A DNA stretch of 64,000 nt from Arcobacteraceae bacterium (GTDB lineage: Bacteria > Campylobacterota > Campylobacteria > Campylobacterales > Arcobacteraceae). The notes under the pieces were generated by a model. It was given only the letters and a program-made list of their open reading frames with translations, made no database searches and was not told the origin of the DNA. Both the position numbers and the translations under genes were made by a program. This document shows positions 33,211-42,184 of the stretch, in pieces. The stretch lies in the NCBI GenBank assembly GCA_021107755.1, contig JAIOSF010000004.1, forward strand, positions 1 through 64,000, in the 5' to 3' direction. Position 1 is the first letter of the stretch; the number at the start of each line of letters is the position of its first letter.

Positions 33211-36198
33211 AGGTAATCTTACTGTAAAACATGCACCTACATCACTATTAGCAACTTCAAGAATACCATTAAGATGCTCTTCAATAATCATTTTACTCAT
33301 ATAAAGCCCTAGTCCAGTTCCGTTTTTCTCTTTTGTTGTAAAGTATGGTTCAAATATTTTTGCTATGATATTCTTATCAATACCATTTGCATTATCACAT
33401 ATTTGGGTATTCATATATTTGTCATCATTATATACTCTTACTTTAATAAAAGCATTGTCTATTTTTCTCTCGATTAGAGCATATTTTGCATTATTTATAA
33501 TATTTAAAAATACTTGCATTAATTCTCTTGTATAAGCATTTATTTTTAAGTGAGATTCAATATTTGGGATGAATTGAATATTATTATTTACTAAACTATC
33601 TTTTACTATAGTGTATGTTTCATCTAAAATTGTTTTGATTTCTACTCTTGCAATAGTTTTTTCAGGTTTAAAAAAATTACTAAAATCATCAATAGTTTGT
33701 GAAAGATGTGCTGTTTGATGTAAAATATTATTGGAAAGTTTTTTTACCTCATTGGAATCTAAACTATCCAAATCTATATCTACTAATAGATTATTAATAT
33801 CCATTGAGATTATACTAAGTGGTTGACGCCATTGATGAGCTATCATACTTATCATCTCCCCCATTGCAGCATGACGAGATTGGTTTATTAACATCTCCTC
33901 TTTTTGTTTTAATTCAGTAACATCCATAGCAGATGAGATCACTACTCTTCTTCCCTCCATTTCTCCTAAAGGTGTTGAACTAAATTTCCATAGGACAGTA
34001 TTCCCTTTTTTTGTAACTATTTTATATTCTCCCTCATCAACTTTTTGATTTAGATTGTATAGGCTATCAATATGTTTTTTTACAGTTGACACCTCTTTCC
34101 CATAAGCTTGTTTTGTCCATTTTTCAATGGTATTTATATCCTCATAATTATAACCAGTAAGCTCTTCCCAAGCTTTGTTTATAAGAAGGACTTTACCATC
34201 TTCATTATGCAACATAATTGGATTTGGTGCTTCTTGGATAATTGTTTCTAACTCTTTCTTTTTTTGCTCCAAAAGGTTCCAGTTTGCTTTTCTTTCTGTG
34301 ATATCTTCGATAAATCCTCGTACTGTCTTTTTTTGATTTACAGTGTCATATTCAACTTTTGCAATAGCATGAATAGTTTTTTTGCTACTATTATCCATAG
34401 GTTGAATCTCAAATTCTAAATTATACTCTTTCTCTTTTTCAATAAGATCAATTAACGCTTGATGGACTCTCTCCCTTTCAATAATACACCCTTCAACTTT
34501 CTCTGTTGTAAAAAAATCATCATCTTCGTTAAAACCATAGATCCGTTTAGCCTCATTTGAACCCCAGAAATTTGTGCTATCTATATCATATTCCCAACTA
34601 CCAACATGACCAATTTGCTCTGTAGTTTTATAACGATAGTTCACTATTTTTAAAGTATCTTCAATATTTTTTTGTTTTGTAATATCTACAGAGTTACCTA
34701 CAAGTCCAAGAATCTCATTATTATCACTAAGTAAGGGTGCTTTTGTTGTTAACAGGTATTGTTTTGTACTATCTGGATATGTTATCCACTCAAAGTTTGA
34801 TATTGATTTTTTGTTTGTAAGCATAATCTCATCATGTTTACGAAAAGAATCTGCAATTTCTTTATCAAATAAATTATAATCGGTTTTTCCTATAATTGAA
34901 TCCTTTGTTTTTCCTACGAATTGTGCAAAAGCATTATTACATGTGATATAGTTAAATTTTGTATCTTTTACAAAAATTAAATTATCAATACTATTCATAG
35001 TGTGGTCATAGAGCTCTTTTACTCTATGAATTTCATTTTCATTTTTAAGATTAAATATAGCATATCCTATGTCGCCAGCTACCTCTTCTAAAAGACTTAA
35101 TTCATCTTTATCATTAATAAACTTACTCTCTAGGGCAAGTGTTAAAAAACCATAAACTTCATTATTATATTGAAGTTTTATAGTAAAAGCATTTTTTGTA
35201 TGATAAAAATCTTTTAATGCACATTCTGTACATTCTGTAAGTGTATTTTTAACATAGGAATAATTCTCTTTACTGTTTATAGTTTTATTAATACATTTTG
35301 GAATATTACCATTAAGGATACTTTGTTTAAAACTATTAAATTCTTTTGTATCTTCATTACTTATACAATATTTTATATCCTTCTCTTCACCATATAATGT
35401 AATCCATACATTAGTATAAATATGAGTAGATGTAAGTATTTCACATGTTTTTTCAATTAATGACTTTTCATCTTTTTCCCGTACAATAAGTTGATTTACA
35501 TCTCTTATAACACCTAATACTCCAGCTAAATGTTCATTTTTAGCTATATATACTGCAATTCTATTGATTGTATAGTAAATAATAATAAGAAATAACAACA
35601 ATAGTATGAAACTAACTTCATAATTAAAAAATTTTACTTTATCAAAACTTTGTTGGGATTTAATCATAAAATCTGATGCTTTATTTTGTGCATAGTTATA
35701 GAGTTTATCACTTGCCTCAATTAGTTTCAAAGTATTTTCCATACCAGTATTTTCAACCATGGCTTTAGCTTGAGCTATTTTATTATTGTTTATAAGTGTG
35801 AAGATTTTCTTGCGAATTTGTTTACATTTATCAAACATTTTTCTTGTATTGGCTTCTATTTCGGCACCCTCCGTACCTAAAATATATTGTTTAATAATAT
35901 TTAAATTTTTATATATCTCTTGTTCTGTTTGCTTAATTTGTATAAGGAAGTATTTGATTTCATCTTCTGATTGTGGGTTTACAATATGTAGCATAGAATC
36001 GTGCATGATATAAATATTTGATTTGATAGATAAAGCAGCATTTGATACTTTTAAGGGATGTTCATATATCTTAGAAGTAATGGTTTTAAGTGTATCACTT
36101 TGTTGAAAACTAAGATAATTAGAAACTATAGTTAATAAAAGGATAATACTAAAAGAAATGAGTATAATATAAATTGATTTTTTGCCACTTTTTGTCAT
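33190..36198 (-). CDS. multi-PAS hybrid-input sensor histidine kinase
   Basis: A 1002-residue membrane sensor. A membrane helix near 10-29 precedes a periplasmic four-helix-type domain (about 35-195). A second helix is near 200-215, then a GAF-like domain with TECTECALKDFYH (about 240-395). Three PAS/PAC segments follow, around 400-520, 525-645 and 650-765. The HisKA H-box is SRHAAMGEMISMIAHQWRQPL (given as HQWRQPL with the phospho-His), and the HATPase ends with NANGIDK and GTGLGLYMSKMI. The ATG at 36198 is preserved behind AAGGAGG. An upstream TTG abuts that site and is less likely. No classical response regulator is next to it. Confidence 0.9.
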   Translation of the reverse strand: MTKSGKKSIYIILISFSIILLLTIVSNYLSFQQSDTLKTITSKIYEHPLKVSNAALSIKSNIYIMHDSMLHIVNPQSEDEIKYFLIQIKQTEQEIYKNLNIIKQYILGTEGAEIEANTRKMFDKCKQIRKKIFTLINNNKIAQAKAMVENTGMENTLKLIEASDKLYNYAQNKASDFMIKSQQSFDKVKFFNYEVSFILLLLFLIIIYYTINRIAVYIAKNEHLAGVLGVIRDVNQLIVREKDEKSLIEKTCEILTSTHIYTNVWITLYGEEKDIKYCISNEDTKEFNSFKQSILNGNIPKCINKTINSKENYSYVKNTLTECTECALKDFYHTKNAFTIKLQYNNEVYGFLTLALESKFINDKDELSLLEEVAGDIGYAIFNLKNENEIHRVKELYDHTMNSIDNLIFVKDTKFNYITCNNAFAQFVGKTKDSIIGKTDYNLFDKEIADSFRKHDEIMLTNKKSISNFEWITYPDSTKQYLLTTKAPLLSDNNEILGLVGNSVDITKQKNIEDTLKIVNYRYKTTEQIGHVGSWEYDIDSTNFWGSNEAKRIYGFNEDDDFFTTEKVEGCIIERERVHQALIDLIEKEKEYNLEFEIQPMDNSSKKTIHAIAKVEYDTVNQKKTVRGFIEDITERKANWNLLEQKKKELETIIQEAPNPIMLHNEDGKVLLINKAWEELTGYNYEDINTIEKWTKQAYGKEVSTVKKHIDSLYNLNQKVDEGEYKIVTKKGNTVLWKFSSTPLGEMEGRRVVISSAMDVTELKQKEEMLINQSRHAAMGEMISMIAHQWRQPLSIISMDINNLLVDIDLDSLDSNEVKKLSNNILHQTAHLSQTIDDFSNFFKPEKTIARVEIKTILDETYTIVKDSLVNNNIQFIPNIESHLKINAYTRELMQVFLNIINNAKYALIERKIDNAFIKVRVYNDDKYMNTQICDNANGIDKNIIAKIFEPYFTTKEKNGTGLGLYMSKMIIEEHLNGILEVANSDVGACFTVRLPLDKELV

Positions 36199-36362
36199 GG
36201 AGTACAACCTCCTTGGTTCTTCTAGTATAATTATACCTAATATATCAGATATGTCAATCTATTATAAATTTATTAAAATATTATACTAAAAATTGCTTTT
36301 TTATCTTTATTTTATAAGATATTAGATACTTTAAAAATAATATAAATTACAAAGAGTTATAA

Positions 36363-36809
36363 ATGAAATTGTTTATTGATGGGGATGCCTTTCCAAATAT
36401 TTTAAAAGCAATTCTCCTACGAGCTATAGATAAAAGAGGATTAGAAACTTATGTGGTATCAAATAAAAAAATATCTATAGGAGATTCAAGATATATACAC
36501 TATATTATTGTAGATACAGGTGCAGATGAAGCAGACAATAAAATAATTGAGTTAATAAATGCATCGGATTTGGTTATAACAGCAGATATACCACTAGCAG
36601 ATAGAACTATCACAAAAAATGCTCATGCTATTGACCATAGAGGGGAACTCTATTCAGTGGATAATATAAAACAATATTTAGCTATGAGAGATTTGATGCA
36701 AAGTATCAGAGATAGTGGGGAAGTTACAAAAGGTCCAGCACCTTTTACCCAAAAAGATGCACAAAGTTTTGCAAATCAGTTAAATAAGTTTTTACAAGCA
36801 CACTTGTAA
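36363..36809 (+). CDS. YaiI/YqxD family protein (UPF0178)
   Basis: A 148-residue protein of UPF0178, a PIN-like fold family of unknown function. The opening FIDGDAFP, the DTGADEADNKI stretch and the DLVITADIPLADRTI and IDHRGELY motifs are the family hallmarks, with acidic residues suited to metal binding. Monocistronic, divergent from the sensor kinase across a 160-base AT-rich gap. Confidence 0.88.
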   Translation: MKLFIDGDAFPNILKAILLRAIDKRGLETYVVSNKKISIGDSRYIHYIIVDTGADEADNKIIELINASDLVITADIPLADRTITKNAHAIDHRGELYSVDNIKQYLAMRDLMQSIRDSGEVTKGPAPFTQKDAQSFANQLNKFLQAHL

Positions 36810-36827
36810 GAATATAGTATATAAGTA

Positions 36828-37400
36828 TTAAATTATTTGTATATCTCTTCCGTTGATTATTTCATATTTTGTATTATGATTATCTAATATACCAGTAATT
36901 TCTAATAAATCTAATACAAAACTATTTGAACGAGCATTTTCTTTTTTATAAATTATATTGCTATCAGAACAAAAATCGTAGGTGTTAAAACGCTTTGTGA
37001 TATCTGAAAGGATTGGTTTAATATTGTTAAAACAGTCTGTTTGTAAATATTTACACTCATGGCTATTAAAATCAATAATTAAATCAAGAAGAGTATTAAT
37101 TTGAATAGGTTTTAAAAGTCTATGTTTATTATATTTTACTGGACAAATATCACATCCAATTTCGTTAATACAATCTAAGTTGTCAGAGATAACTATTATT
37201 TTTTGTTTAGGGGTTAGTTCTAGTATTTGAAGAAGGTTTTTTTTATGAGTTGAAATATCGACAATTACAATATCAAAATTGTTTTTTTCATAGTCTACCA
37301 TCGGTTGATTAGAATTTACAAAAGAGTAGTTCAACTTGTTTTGTCCAATTTCTAAATAACTTTTTATCGTATAGTCATTGCTTAGTAATAAAATATTCAT
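36828..37400 (-). CDS. atypical receiver-domain protein
   Basis: A 190-residue protein. Residues 1-118 look like a CheY-type receiver: MNILLLSNDYTI opening, a phospho-acceptor-like aspartate in FDIVIVDIS near 44, and the conserved lysine in RLLKPIQINTLLDLI. The acidic pair after the first strand is reduced to ND. The remaining 70 residues (NSHECKYLQTDCFNNIKP and on) contain no DNA-binding domain I recognise. I chose the ATG at 37400, with GAAGGA nine bases before it. The sensor kinase upstream on the same strand (33.2-36.2 kb) may be a partner, but this is inference. Confidence 0.65.
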   Translation of the reverse strand: MNILLLSNDYTIKSYLEIGQNKLNYSFVNSNQPMVDYEKNNFDIVIVDISTHKKNLLQILELTPKQKIIVISDNLDCINEIGCDICPVKYNKHRLLKPIQINTLLDLIIDFNSHECKYLQTDCFNNIKPILSDITKRFNTYDFCSDSNIIYKKENARSNSFVLDLLEITGILDNHNTKYEIINGRDIQII

Positions 37401-37605
37401 CTCTAACATTCCTTCAAAATATAAATATAATATACATAACACTATATTATCTTAATTATAATATAGTTGGTGTTAAAAGCTAATAAAGTACTTAAAGTAT
37501 TCAAATGAAATCTAACTTCATTTTCATTTCATTTTTGTTTCTTATAATTGTATTACAAGTTGAGGTTGTTCATTTACCTTTACTTTCCTTAAAATTCGAA
37601 ATTTT

Positions 37606-37636
37606 AAAAAAGCTCTACTTTTTAGTAGGGCTTTTT
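37606..37636 (-). terminator. terminator after the 42-residue membrane protein gene
   Basis: Arms AAAAAAGCTCTACT and AGTAGGGCTTTTTT around a 3-base loop, with a T-run on both strands. It begins 19 bases after the stop of the small minus-strand gene. Confidence 0.75.
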
Positions 37637-37654
37637 TGGTTTAAGAATATTACT

Positions 37655-37783
37655 TTATATGTCTATTCTCAATTTTTCATGAAAGGGAGTTTTCTCTTTT
37701 TCTATTGTTTTTTCTTTCAAATATTCAAATGCTACATATAAAGTAACTACTGAAAAAAGGCTAATGAGTAATGATTCTAGCAT
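37655..37783 (-). CDS. 42-residue small membrane protein
   Basis: ATG at 37783 is preceded by AAAGGAG with nine bases spacing. The product has a single membrane helix (LLISLFSVVTLYVAFEYL) and a charged tail (KEKTIEKEKTPFHEKLRIDI). A strong terminator follows directly. No family is recognised. The ribosome site, helix-plus-charged-tail layout and terminator support a genuine small gene. Confidence 0.65.
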   Translation of the reverse strand: MLESLLISLFSVVTLYVAFEYLKEKTIEKEKTPFHEKLRIDI

Positions 37784-37913
37784 AGTATATGCTCCTTTGA
37801 TAATATTGTAATTGATTTCTTCATAGTTGAATAATAGCATAGAAAAAAGTTTTAGGTTAAAAACATTGCATTTTGTTAATTTTTTTATCTTTGATAGTTT
37901 AAGTGTTTGTAGA

Positions 37914-37990
37914 TGGTGTCAGGAGGGAGACTTGAACTCCCGACCTCCGGCTTATGAGACCAGCGCTCTAGCCAGCTGAGCTACCCTGAC
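37914..37990 (-). tRNA. tRNA-Met (CAU anticodon)
   Basis: A 77-base cloverleaf reads on the minus strand. The acceptor GTCAGGG pairs with TCCTGAC, and the D arm is GCTC/GAGC. The anticodon stem CTGGT/GCCGG has loop CTCATAA (anticodon CAU), and the T arm GGGAG/CTCCC has loop TTCAAGT. The CCA is encoded. Elongator methionine is the likely identity. A CAU isoleucine tRNA (lysidine-modified by TilS) cannot be excluded without comparison. It is third of three tRNAs in one transcript. Confidence 0.93.
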
Positions 37991-38025
37991 AGGTATATTA
38001 TTAATTGGCTAATTGATATGAATAA

Positions 38026-38114
38026 TGGAGGAGAGTGGGGGATTCGAACCCCCGGAGGTTTAACCCTCGCCGGTTTTCAAAACCGGTGCTTTCGACCAAC
38101 TCAGCCAACTCTCC
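38026..38114 (-). tRNA. tRNA-Ser (UGA anticodon)
   Basis: An 89-base class II tRNA with acceptor GGAGAGT/ACTCTCC, a long variable arm (CGAGGGTTAAACCTCCGG region), and anticodon stem ACCGG/CCGGC around TTTGAAA (anticodon UGA). The T arm is GGGGG/CCCCC and the CCA is encoded. Confidence 0.95.
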
Positions 38115-38164
38115 ACATTAATGATGCAAAAAAAAAGATACCTTAAGTATCATTTTTAAAGTTA

Positions 38165-38251
38165 TGGTGCGAATGATCGGAATTGAACCGATACTCCGAA
38201 ACCGGAATTGGATTTTAAGTCCAACGCGTCTACCTATTCCGCCACACTCGC
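38165..38251 (-). tRNA. tRNA-Leu (UAA anticodon)
   Basis: An 87-base class II tRNA with acceptor GCGAGTG/CATTCGC, anticodon stem TTGGA/TCCAA around CTTAAAA (anticodon UAA), a long variable arm, T arm ATCGG/CCGAT and an encoded CCA. It is first gene of the tRNA transcript. Confidence 0.95.
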
Positions 38252-38323
38252 ATGTATTTTTGATATTGCTATCAAAGGTATATTAATCCTAACTTAAAAG
38301 CTTTACTCTTAAATTGGACTGGA

Positions 38324-38352
38324 ATTATAGCGCTTTCTTTTTTATAAGTCAA
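38324..38352 (-). promoter_or_regulatory. consensus promoter of the tRNA operon
   Basis: TTGACT at 38347-38352 and TATAAT at 38324-38329 with exactly 17 bases between, on the minus strand, about 70 bases before tRNA-Leu. A full -35 box is unusual here and fits a strong stable-RNA promoter. A GCGC follows the -10 upstream side. Confidence 0.85.
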
Positions 38353-38410
38353 GAGTTTTTTGAAGAAATTTAAAAATTTATAATTTTTTTGATATTAATG
38401 AAAATTAAAC

Positions 38411-38416
38411 TATAAT
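38411..38416 (+). promoter_or_regulatory. -10 box of ilvD
   Basis: TATAAT 37 bases before the ilvD ATG. The AAGAGGAT ribosome site lies between them. No recognisable -35 box. Confidence 0.55.
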
Positions 38417-38453
38417 GTCGAAATAAAAATATATAATTTTAAGAGGATATTTT

Positions 38454-40148
38454 ATGCGAAGTGATGAAGTAAAAAAAGGGCACAGTCGTGCACCACACAG
38501 AAGTTTGTTTAGAGCTACTGGACTAAAAGATGAAGATTTTGATAAACCATTTATTGGTGTAGCAAACTCATTTATAGAGATAATCCCTGGACATTTTTTT
38601 CTTGATAAAGTAAGTGCTATTATTAAAGAGGAGATTAAAGCAAATGGTTGTGTACCTTTTGAGTTCAATACTATTGGAGTTGATGATGGTATAGCTATGG
38701 GACATGATGGTATGCTTTTCTCACTTCCAAGTCGTGAGATTATTGCAAATAGTATAGAAACAGTTATGAATGCACATAAGTTAGATGCAATGATTGCTAT
38801 TCCTAACTGTGACAAAATAGTTCCTGGGATGATTATGGGAGCATTGAGAGTAAATGTACCTACAGTTTTTGTATCAGGTGGACCTATGGCAAAAGGGTAT
38901 ACAAAAGATGGTACACCTATAGATTTAGCAACAGCATTTGAAGCAGTTGGTAAATATGAGAATGGTGATATCACAGCAGATGAATTAAAAGATATTGAGT
39001 GTAATGCCTGTCCAAGTGGTGGGTCATGTTCTGGGATGTTTACAGCAAACTCTATGAATACACTTATGGAGGCTATGGGTATTGCATTGCCAGGTAATGG
39101 AACTATTCTAGCATTAACAAAAGAGAGAGAAGAGTTATATAGAAAAGCTGCACGAAGAGTTTGTGAGTTAGCTAAACTTGACTTAGAGCAAAAAAAGAAA
39201 TATAACATTAAAAATATTTTAAATGAAAATGCAGTAAGAAACGCATTTGCAGTTGATATGGCTATGGGTGGAAGTTCAAATACAGTTTTACATATGTTAG
39301 CTATTGCGAAAGAAGCGGGTGTAGATTTTGAATTAGAAGATATTAATACTATCTCAAAAAGAGTTTCACATATAGCAAAAATAAGTCCTAGTTTAAGTAC
39401 TGTACATATGCAAGATATAGATAAAGCTGGTGGTGTAAGTGCTGTTATGGCAGAGATGAGTAAAAGAGGTGATGATATCCTTGCTGACAATCTTACTGTT
39501 ACAGGAGAAACTATTAAAGAGCGAATTAAAGATGCACATATAACAGATACAAATATTATCCATACTATTGATAATCCGTATAGTGAAGTTGGTGGATTAG
39601 CGATACTTTATGGAAACTTAGCAGAACAAGGTGCTGTTATTAAAACTGCTGGTATTACAGGGGATAGAGTATTTACAGGAACTGCTGTTTGTTTTAACTC
39701 TCAAGATGAAGCGATTGCGGGTATTATAGACCATAAAGTAAAAGCAGGTGATGTTGTAGTTATCAGATATGAAGGTCCAAAAGGTGGTCCTGGTATGCAA
39801 GAGATGCTAGCACCTACAAGTCTTATTATGGGGATGGGACTTGGTGATAAAGTTGCACTTATCACTGATGGTAGATTTTCTGGGGCTACAAGAGGCGCAA
39901 GTATAGGACATGTCTCTCCTGAAGCAGCTGAAGGTGGTGTTATTGGGTTACTAAAAGATGGCGATGTTATACATATTGATGTTGATAAATATATTTTAAG
40001 TGTTGATTTAACATTTGAAGAGCTTGCTGAAAGACGAGACCATTTTGTACCTATTAAAAAAGAGCTAAATTCAAGCTGGTTAAAGCAATATCGAGCACTA
40101 GTAACAAATGCTAGTAGTGGTGCTGTTTTAAATACAGAATTGTTCTAA
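38454..40148 (+). CDS. ilvD: dihydroxy-acid dehydratase
   Basis: Dehydrates 2,3-dihydroxy-isovalerate and -methylvalerate in valine, isoleucine and pantothenate synthesis. The 564 residues contain the cluster cysteines in [11 protein letters not shown] (about 118) and [14 protein letters not shown] (about 183-196), the conserved [12 protein letters not shown], and the closing [25 protein letters not shown] region (in part). The start is ATG with AAGAGGAT upstream. Alone, not with other ilv genes. A 361-codon open frame on the opposite strand is a shadow. Confidence 0.96.
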   Translation: MRSDEVKKGHSRAPHRSLFRATGLKDEDFDKPFIGVANSFIEIIPGHFFLDKVSAIIKEEIKANGCVPFEFNTIGVDDGIAMGHDGMLFSLPSREIIANSIETVMNAHKLDAMIAIPNCDKIVPGMIMGALRVNVPTVFVSGGPMAKGYTKDGTPIDLATAFEAVGKYENGDITADELKDIECNACPSGGSCSGMFTANSMNTLMEAMGIALPGNGTILALTKEREELYRKAARRVCELAKLDLEQKKKYNIKNILNENAVRNAFAVDMAMGGSSNTVLHMLAIAKEAGVDFELEDINTISKRVSHIAKISPSLSTVHMQDIDKAGGVSAVMAEMSKRGDDILADNLTVTGETIKERIKDAHITDTNIIHTIDNPYSEVGGLAILYGNLAEQGAVIKTAGITGDRVFTGTAVCFNSQDEAIAGIIDHKVKAGDVVVIRYEGPKGGPGMQEMLAPTSLIMGMGLGDKVALITDGRFSGATRGASIGHVSPEAAEGGVIGLLKDGDVIHIDVDKYILSVDLTFEELAERRDHFVPIKKELNSSWLKQYRALVTNASSGAVLNTELF

Positions 40149-40162
40149 ATAGAATTCTTATT

Positions 40163-40198
40163 AAAGTATATAAAAACTTATTAGTTGATATATACTTT
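40163..40198. repeat. AT-rich inverted repeat after ilvD
   Basis: Perfect 10-base arms (AAAGTATATA / TATATACTTT) separated by 16 bases, 15 bases after the ilvD stop. It may act as a weak transcript end, but has no GC-rich stem or T-run. Confidence 0.35.
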
Positions 40199-40228
40199 AG
40201 AATGATTTTAGATTATATAAGAGTCTTT

Positions 40229-42184
40229 TTAAAGAGCACTAAAGTCTTTTTTTACTTGGTCAGCAACAGTTTTCAAGTTTTTTAAGTCAGATAAATCTTC
40301 TACATCTTGAGTTAGTTTCTCTAAGTTTTTTAACATAGGGCTAAATTTTTTGATAGCCTTTGCTTCTATTTTTTTCTTAGAGTGAATAAAAGAACCTAAC
40401 CTTAAAAATTCTAATACAATCTCCTTATTTCCTAAAAGAGCAGCATAAACCATTGGTAAGATATTATAATTGTCTTCTATATTGATACTCTCTTTTGAGT
40501 GAGTTGCAATTTTTTTAATAATATTTTTCTTATTTCCCCAAACTGCATTGTGAATAACACTTCTCCCTAGTTTATCAACTATTGTGTAGTCAAAAGGGAC
40601 AACTTTTGTTAATATATCAAAAAGTTTTTCATCACAAGCCGTTCCCACAACTTTATGTAAAATGGTCCATCCTAAAGCATCTTGATAGTTTTTATCTATT
40701 TTACTACTAATAAGGTTTGTTAAGTTGTGTTGAAAGTTTTCACAGGCCTTTAACGAGTTATCATTTTTTTCAAATACTTTTAAAACATATTCAAAAAAGA
40801 TATTATGATTTGCTTTGTTTTTTGCATGAATATTAAAACCAAACTTGATATAGACTTTAAAAAGTATAAAGTGGTCATAAATTAAAGGTTTGAAGAACAG
40901 CGGGTCACCTGTTGAATCAAGATAGTTAATTTTTTCCACATGTTCAGCAGAGTTATTAATCTCAAGAAGTTTTTTAACTATCTCTATATATTGTCCATTT
41001 CTTTCTATTTTTGCAACCACATCTTTTTCATCAATGATTTTTGTTCCATACTGATGAAGAATAATATCATTGAGAACTTCATATATACATTTTCCATGTT
41101 TATTTTTTAGTTTTGGATTTGCTCCATGATTTATAAGTAATAAAATTAAATCAATTTCTTCAAGACCATAATAGATAGCATACTCTAAGGCTGGTTTTCC
41201 TGTAGAGTCTTGTATATTTGGATCAATTCCATAAGTAAGAAGAAAGTTAATAAGTTCCATATCCATAAGTCTTACAGCATGAAATAGTATAGTTTCCCCA
41301 TTTGGGTCTAAGAGGTTTAAATCTCCATGATGTGCTATCATTTCTTTAGCTCTCTCAAGATATAACGCTCTTTTTGCTTTTTCATTTTTAGGTAACATTG
41401 AAGCTATATAGATAAGCTCTACTAAAAGAGTGTTTCCATTAAGAGCTCTTTCATTCACATTTGCTTTATGCTCTAGAGCTACATCAAAAACAGATTGAGA
41501 ATCTTTGTCATCTCTCAACATAGTTTTATATAGAAATGACTCTTCATCTTTTTTCGTGATAGTTGAATCTATCCCAGCTACAAGTATATCTTTTGCAATG
41601 GAATCATTTTTTGTAACTTCAGGATATTGCATTAAAGAATTACCCTCTTCATCAATATGGTTAATATTTAGTTTATCAAGAGATAATAAATATCTTAAAA
41701 AACCTTGGTCTCCATAGGCTAAAGCATCATATAAAACAATTCTTCCATAATTGTCTACACTATTAACATCAGCACCATATTTTAGTAGTACTTTTGCCAT
41801 TTGGTGATTTCCCCAAACAACAACATTTTGAAGTAGACTTCTTCCAGACATATCCTTTTGATTTACATCAATTTTGCCTAAATCTAGTAGTCCTTTAACA
41901 ATAGGAAGATTGTTTTTCTCAACTGCAATTTCAAGAGCATTTTTCCCTTGGTTATCTTTAAGGTTTATATCAGCACCATTTTTTATAAGCCACTCAGCAG
42001 CATTATATCTTCCCTCTTTAACAGCCTTTGTTAAATAAGTATCACCATTCTTATCTTTATGATTTATATCTATATAGTCTGATTTTAGACCGTCTAATAG
42101 CCAACCTTCATCAAACTTCTTTTTAGTAAGTTCTAGTCCAAATGTTTCATTTGAATGTTCTTTTTTAAAAAGTTTTTTAATCAT
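40229..42184 (-). CDS. large ankyrin-repeat protein
   Basis: A 651-residue protein made mostly of ankyrin repeats from about 45 to 595. Clear units are DKNGDTYLTKAVKEGRYNAA, DNQGKNALEIAVEKNNLPIV, DMSGRSLLQNVVVWGNHQMA, DPNGETILFHAVRLMDMELI and DALGWTILHKVVGTACDEKL. Central repeats are degenerate and interrupted. The C terminus is a lysine-rich helix (KNLEKLTQDVEDLSDLKNL). It has no signal peptide or membrane helix. It overlaps pyrC by four bases, so it is co-translated with it. A protein-binding role is expected from the repeats; the partner is unknown. Confidence 0.85.
   Translation of the reverse strand: MIKKLFKKEHSNETFGLELTKKKFDEGWLLDGLKSDYIDINHKDKNGDTYLTKAVKEGRYNAAEWLIKNGADINLKDNQGKNALEIAVEKNNLPIVKGLLDLGKIDVNQKDMSGRSLLQNVVVWGNHQMAKVLLKYGADVNSVDNYGRIVLYDALAYGDQGFLRYLLSLDKLNINHIDEEGNSLMQYPEVTKNDSIAKDILVAGIDSTITKKDEESFLYKTMLRDDKDSQSVFDVALEHKANVNERALNGNTLLVELIYIASMLPKNEKAKRALYLERAKEMIAHHGDLNLLDPNGETILFHAVRLMDMELINFLLTYGIDPNIQDSTGKPALEYAIYYGLEEIDLILLLINHGANPKLKNKHGKCIYEVLNDIILHQYGTKIIDEKDVVAKIERNGQYIEIVKKLLEINNSAEHVEKINYLDSTGDPLFFKPLIYDHFILFKVYIKFGFNIHAKNKANHNIFFEYVLKVFEKNDNSLKACENFQHNLTNLISSKIDKNYQDALGWTILHKVVGTACDEKLFDILTKVVPFDYTIVDKLGRSVIHNAVWGNKKNIIKKIATHSKESINIEDNYNILPMVYAALLGNKEIVLEFLRLGSFIHSKKKIEAKAIKKFSPMLKNLEKLTQDVEDLSDLKNLKTVADQVKKDFSAL

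Noticed and set aside
36199-36207. TTG start of the sensor kinase three codons upstream
   Set aside because: It abuts the AAGGAGG ribosome site with no spacing. The ATG at 36198 has the correct nine-base distance.
37505-37741. 78-codon plus-strand frame overlapping the small membrane gene
   Set aside because: Phe/Leu-rich translation reads through the terminator and antisense to the 42-residue gene. It has no ribosome site.
37861-37913. Terminator of the tRNA operon
   Set aside because: The sequence after tRNA-Met is AT-rich without a convincing GC stem or T-run on the minus strand, so no terminator is claimed.
38405-39490. Long open frame of 361 codons on the minus strand opposite ilvD
   Set aside because: It is antisense to a fully matching ilvD, with serine/isoleucine-rich low-complexity translation and no family signature. 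It is a shadow of ilvD codon usage.
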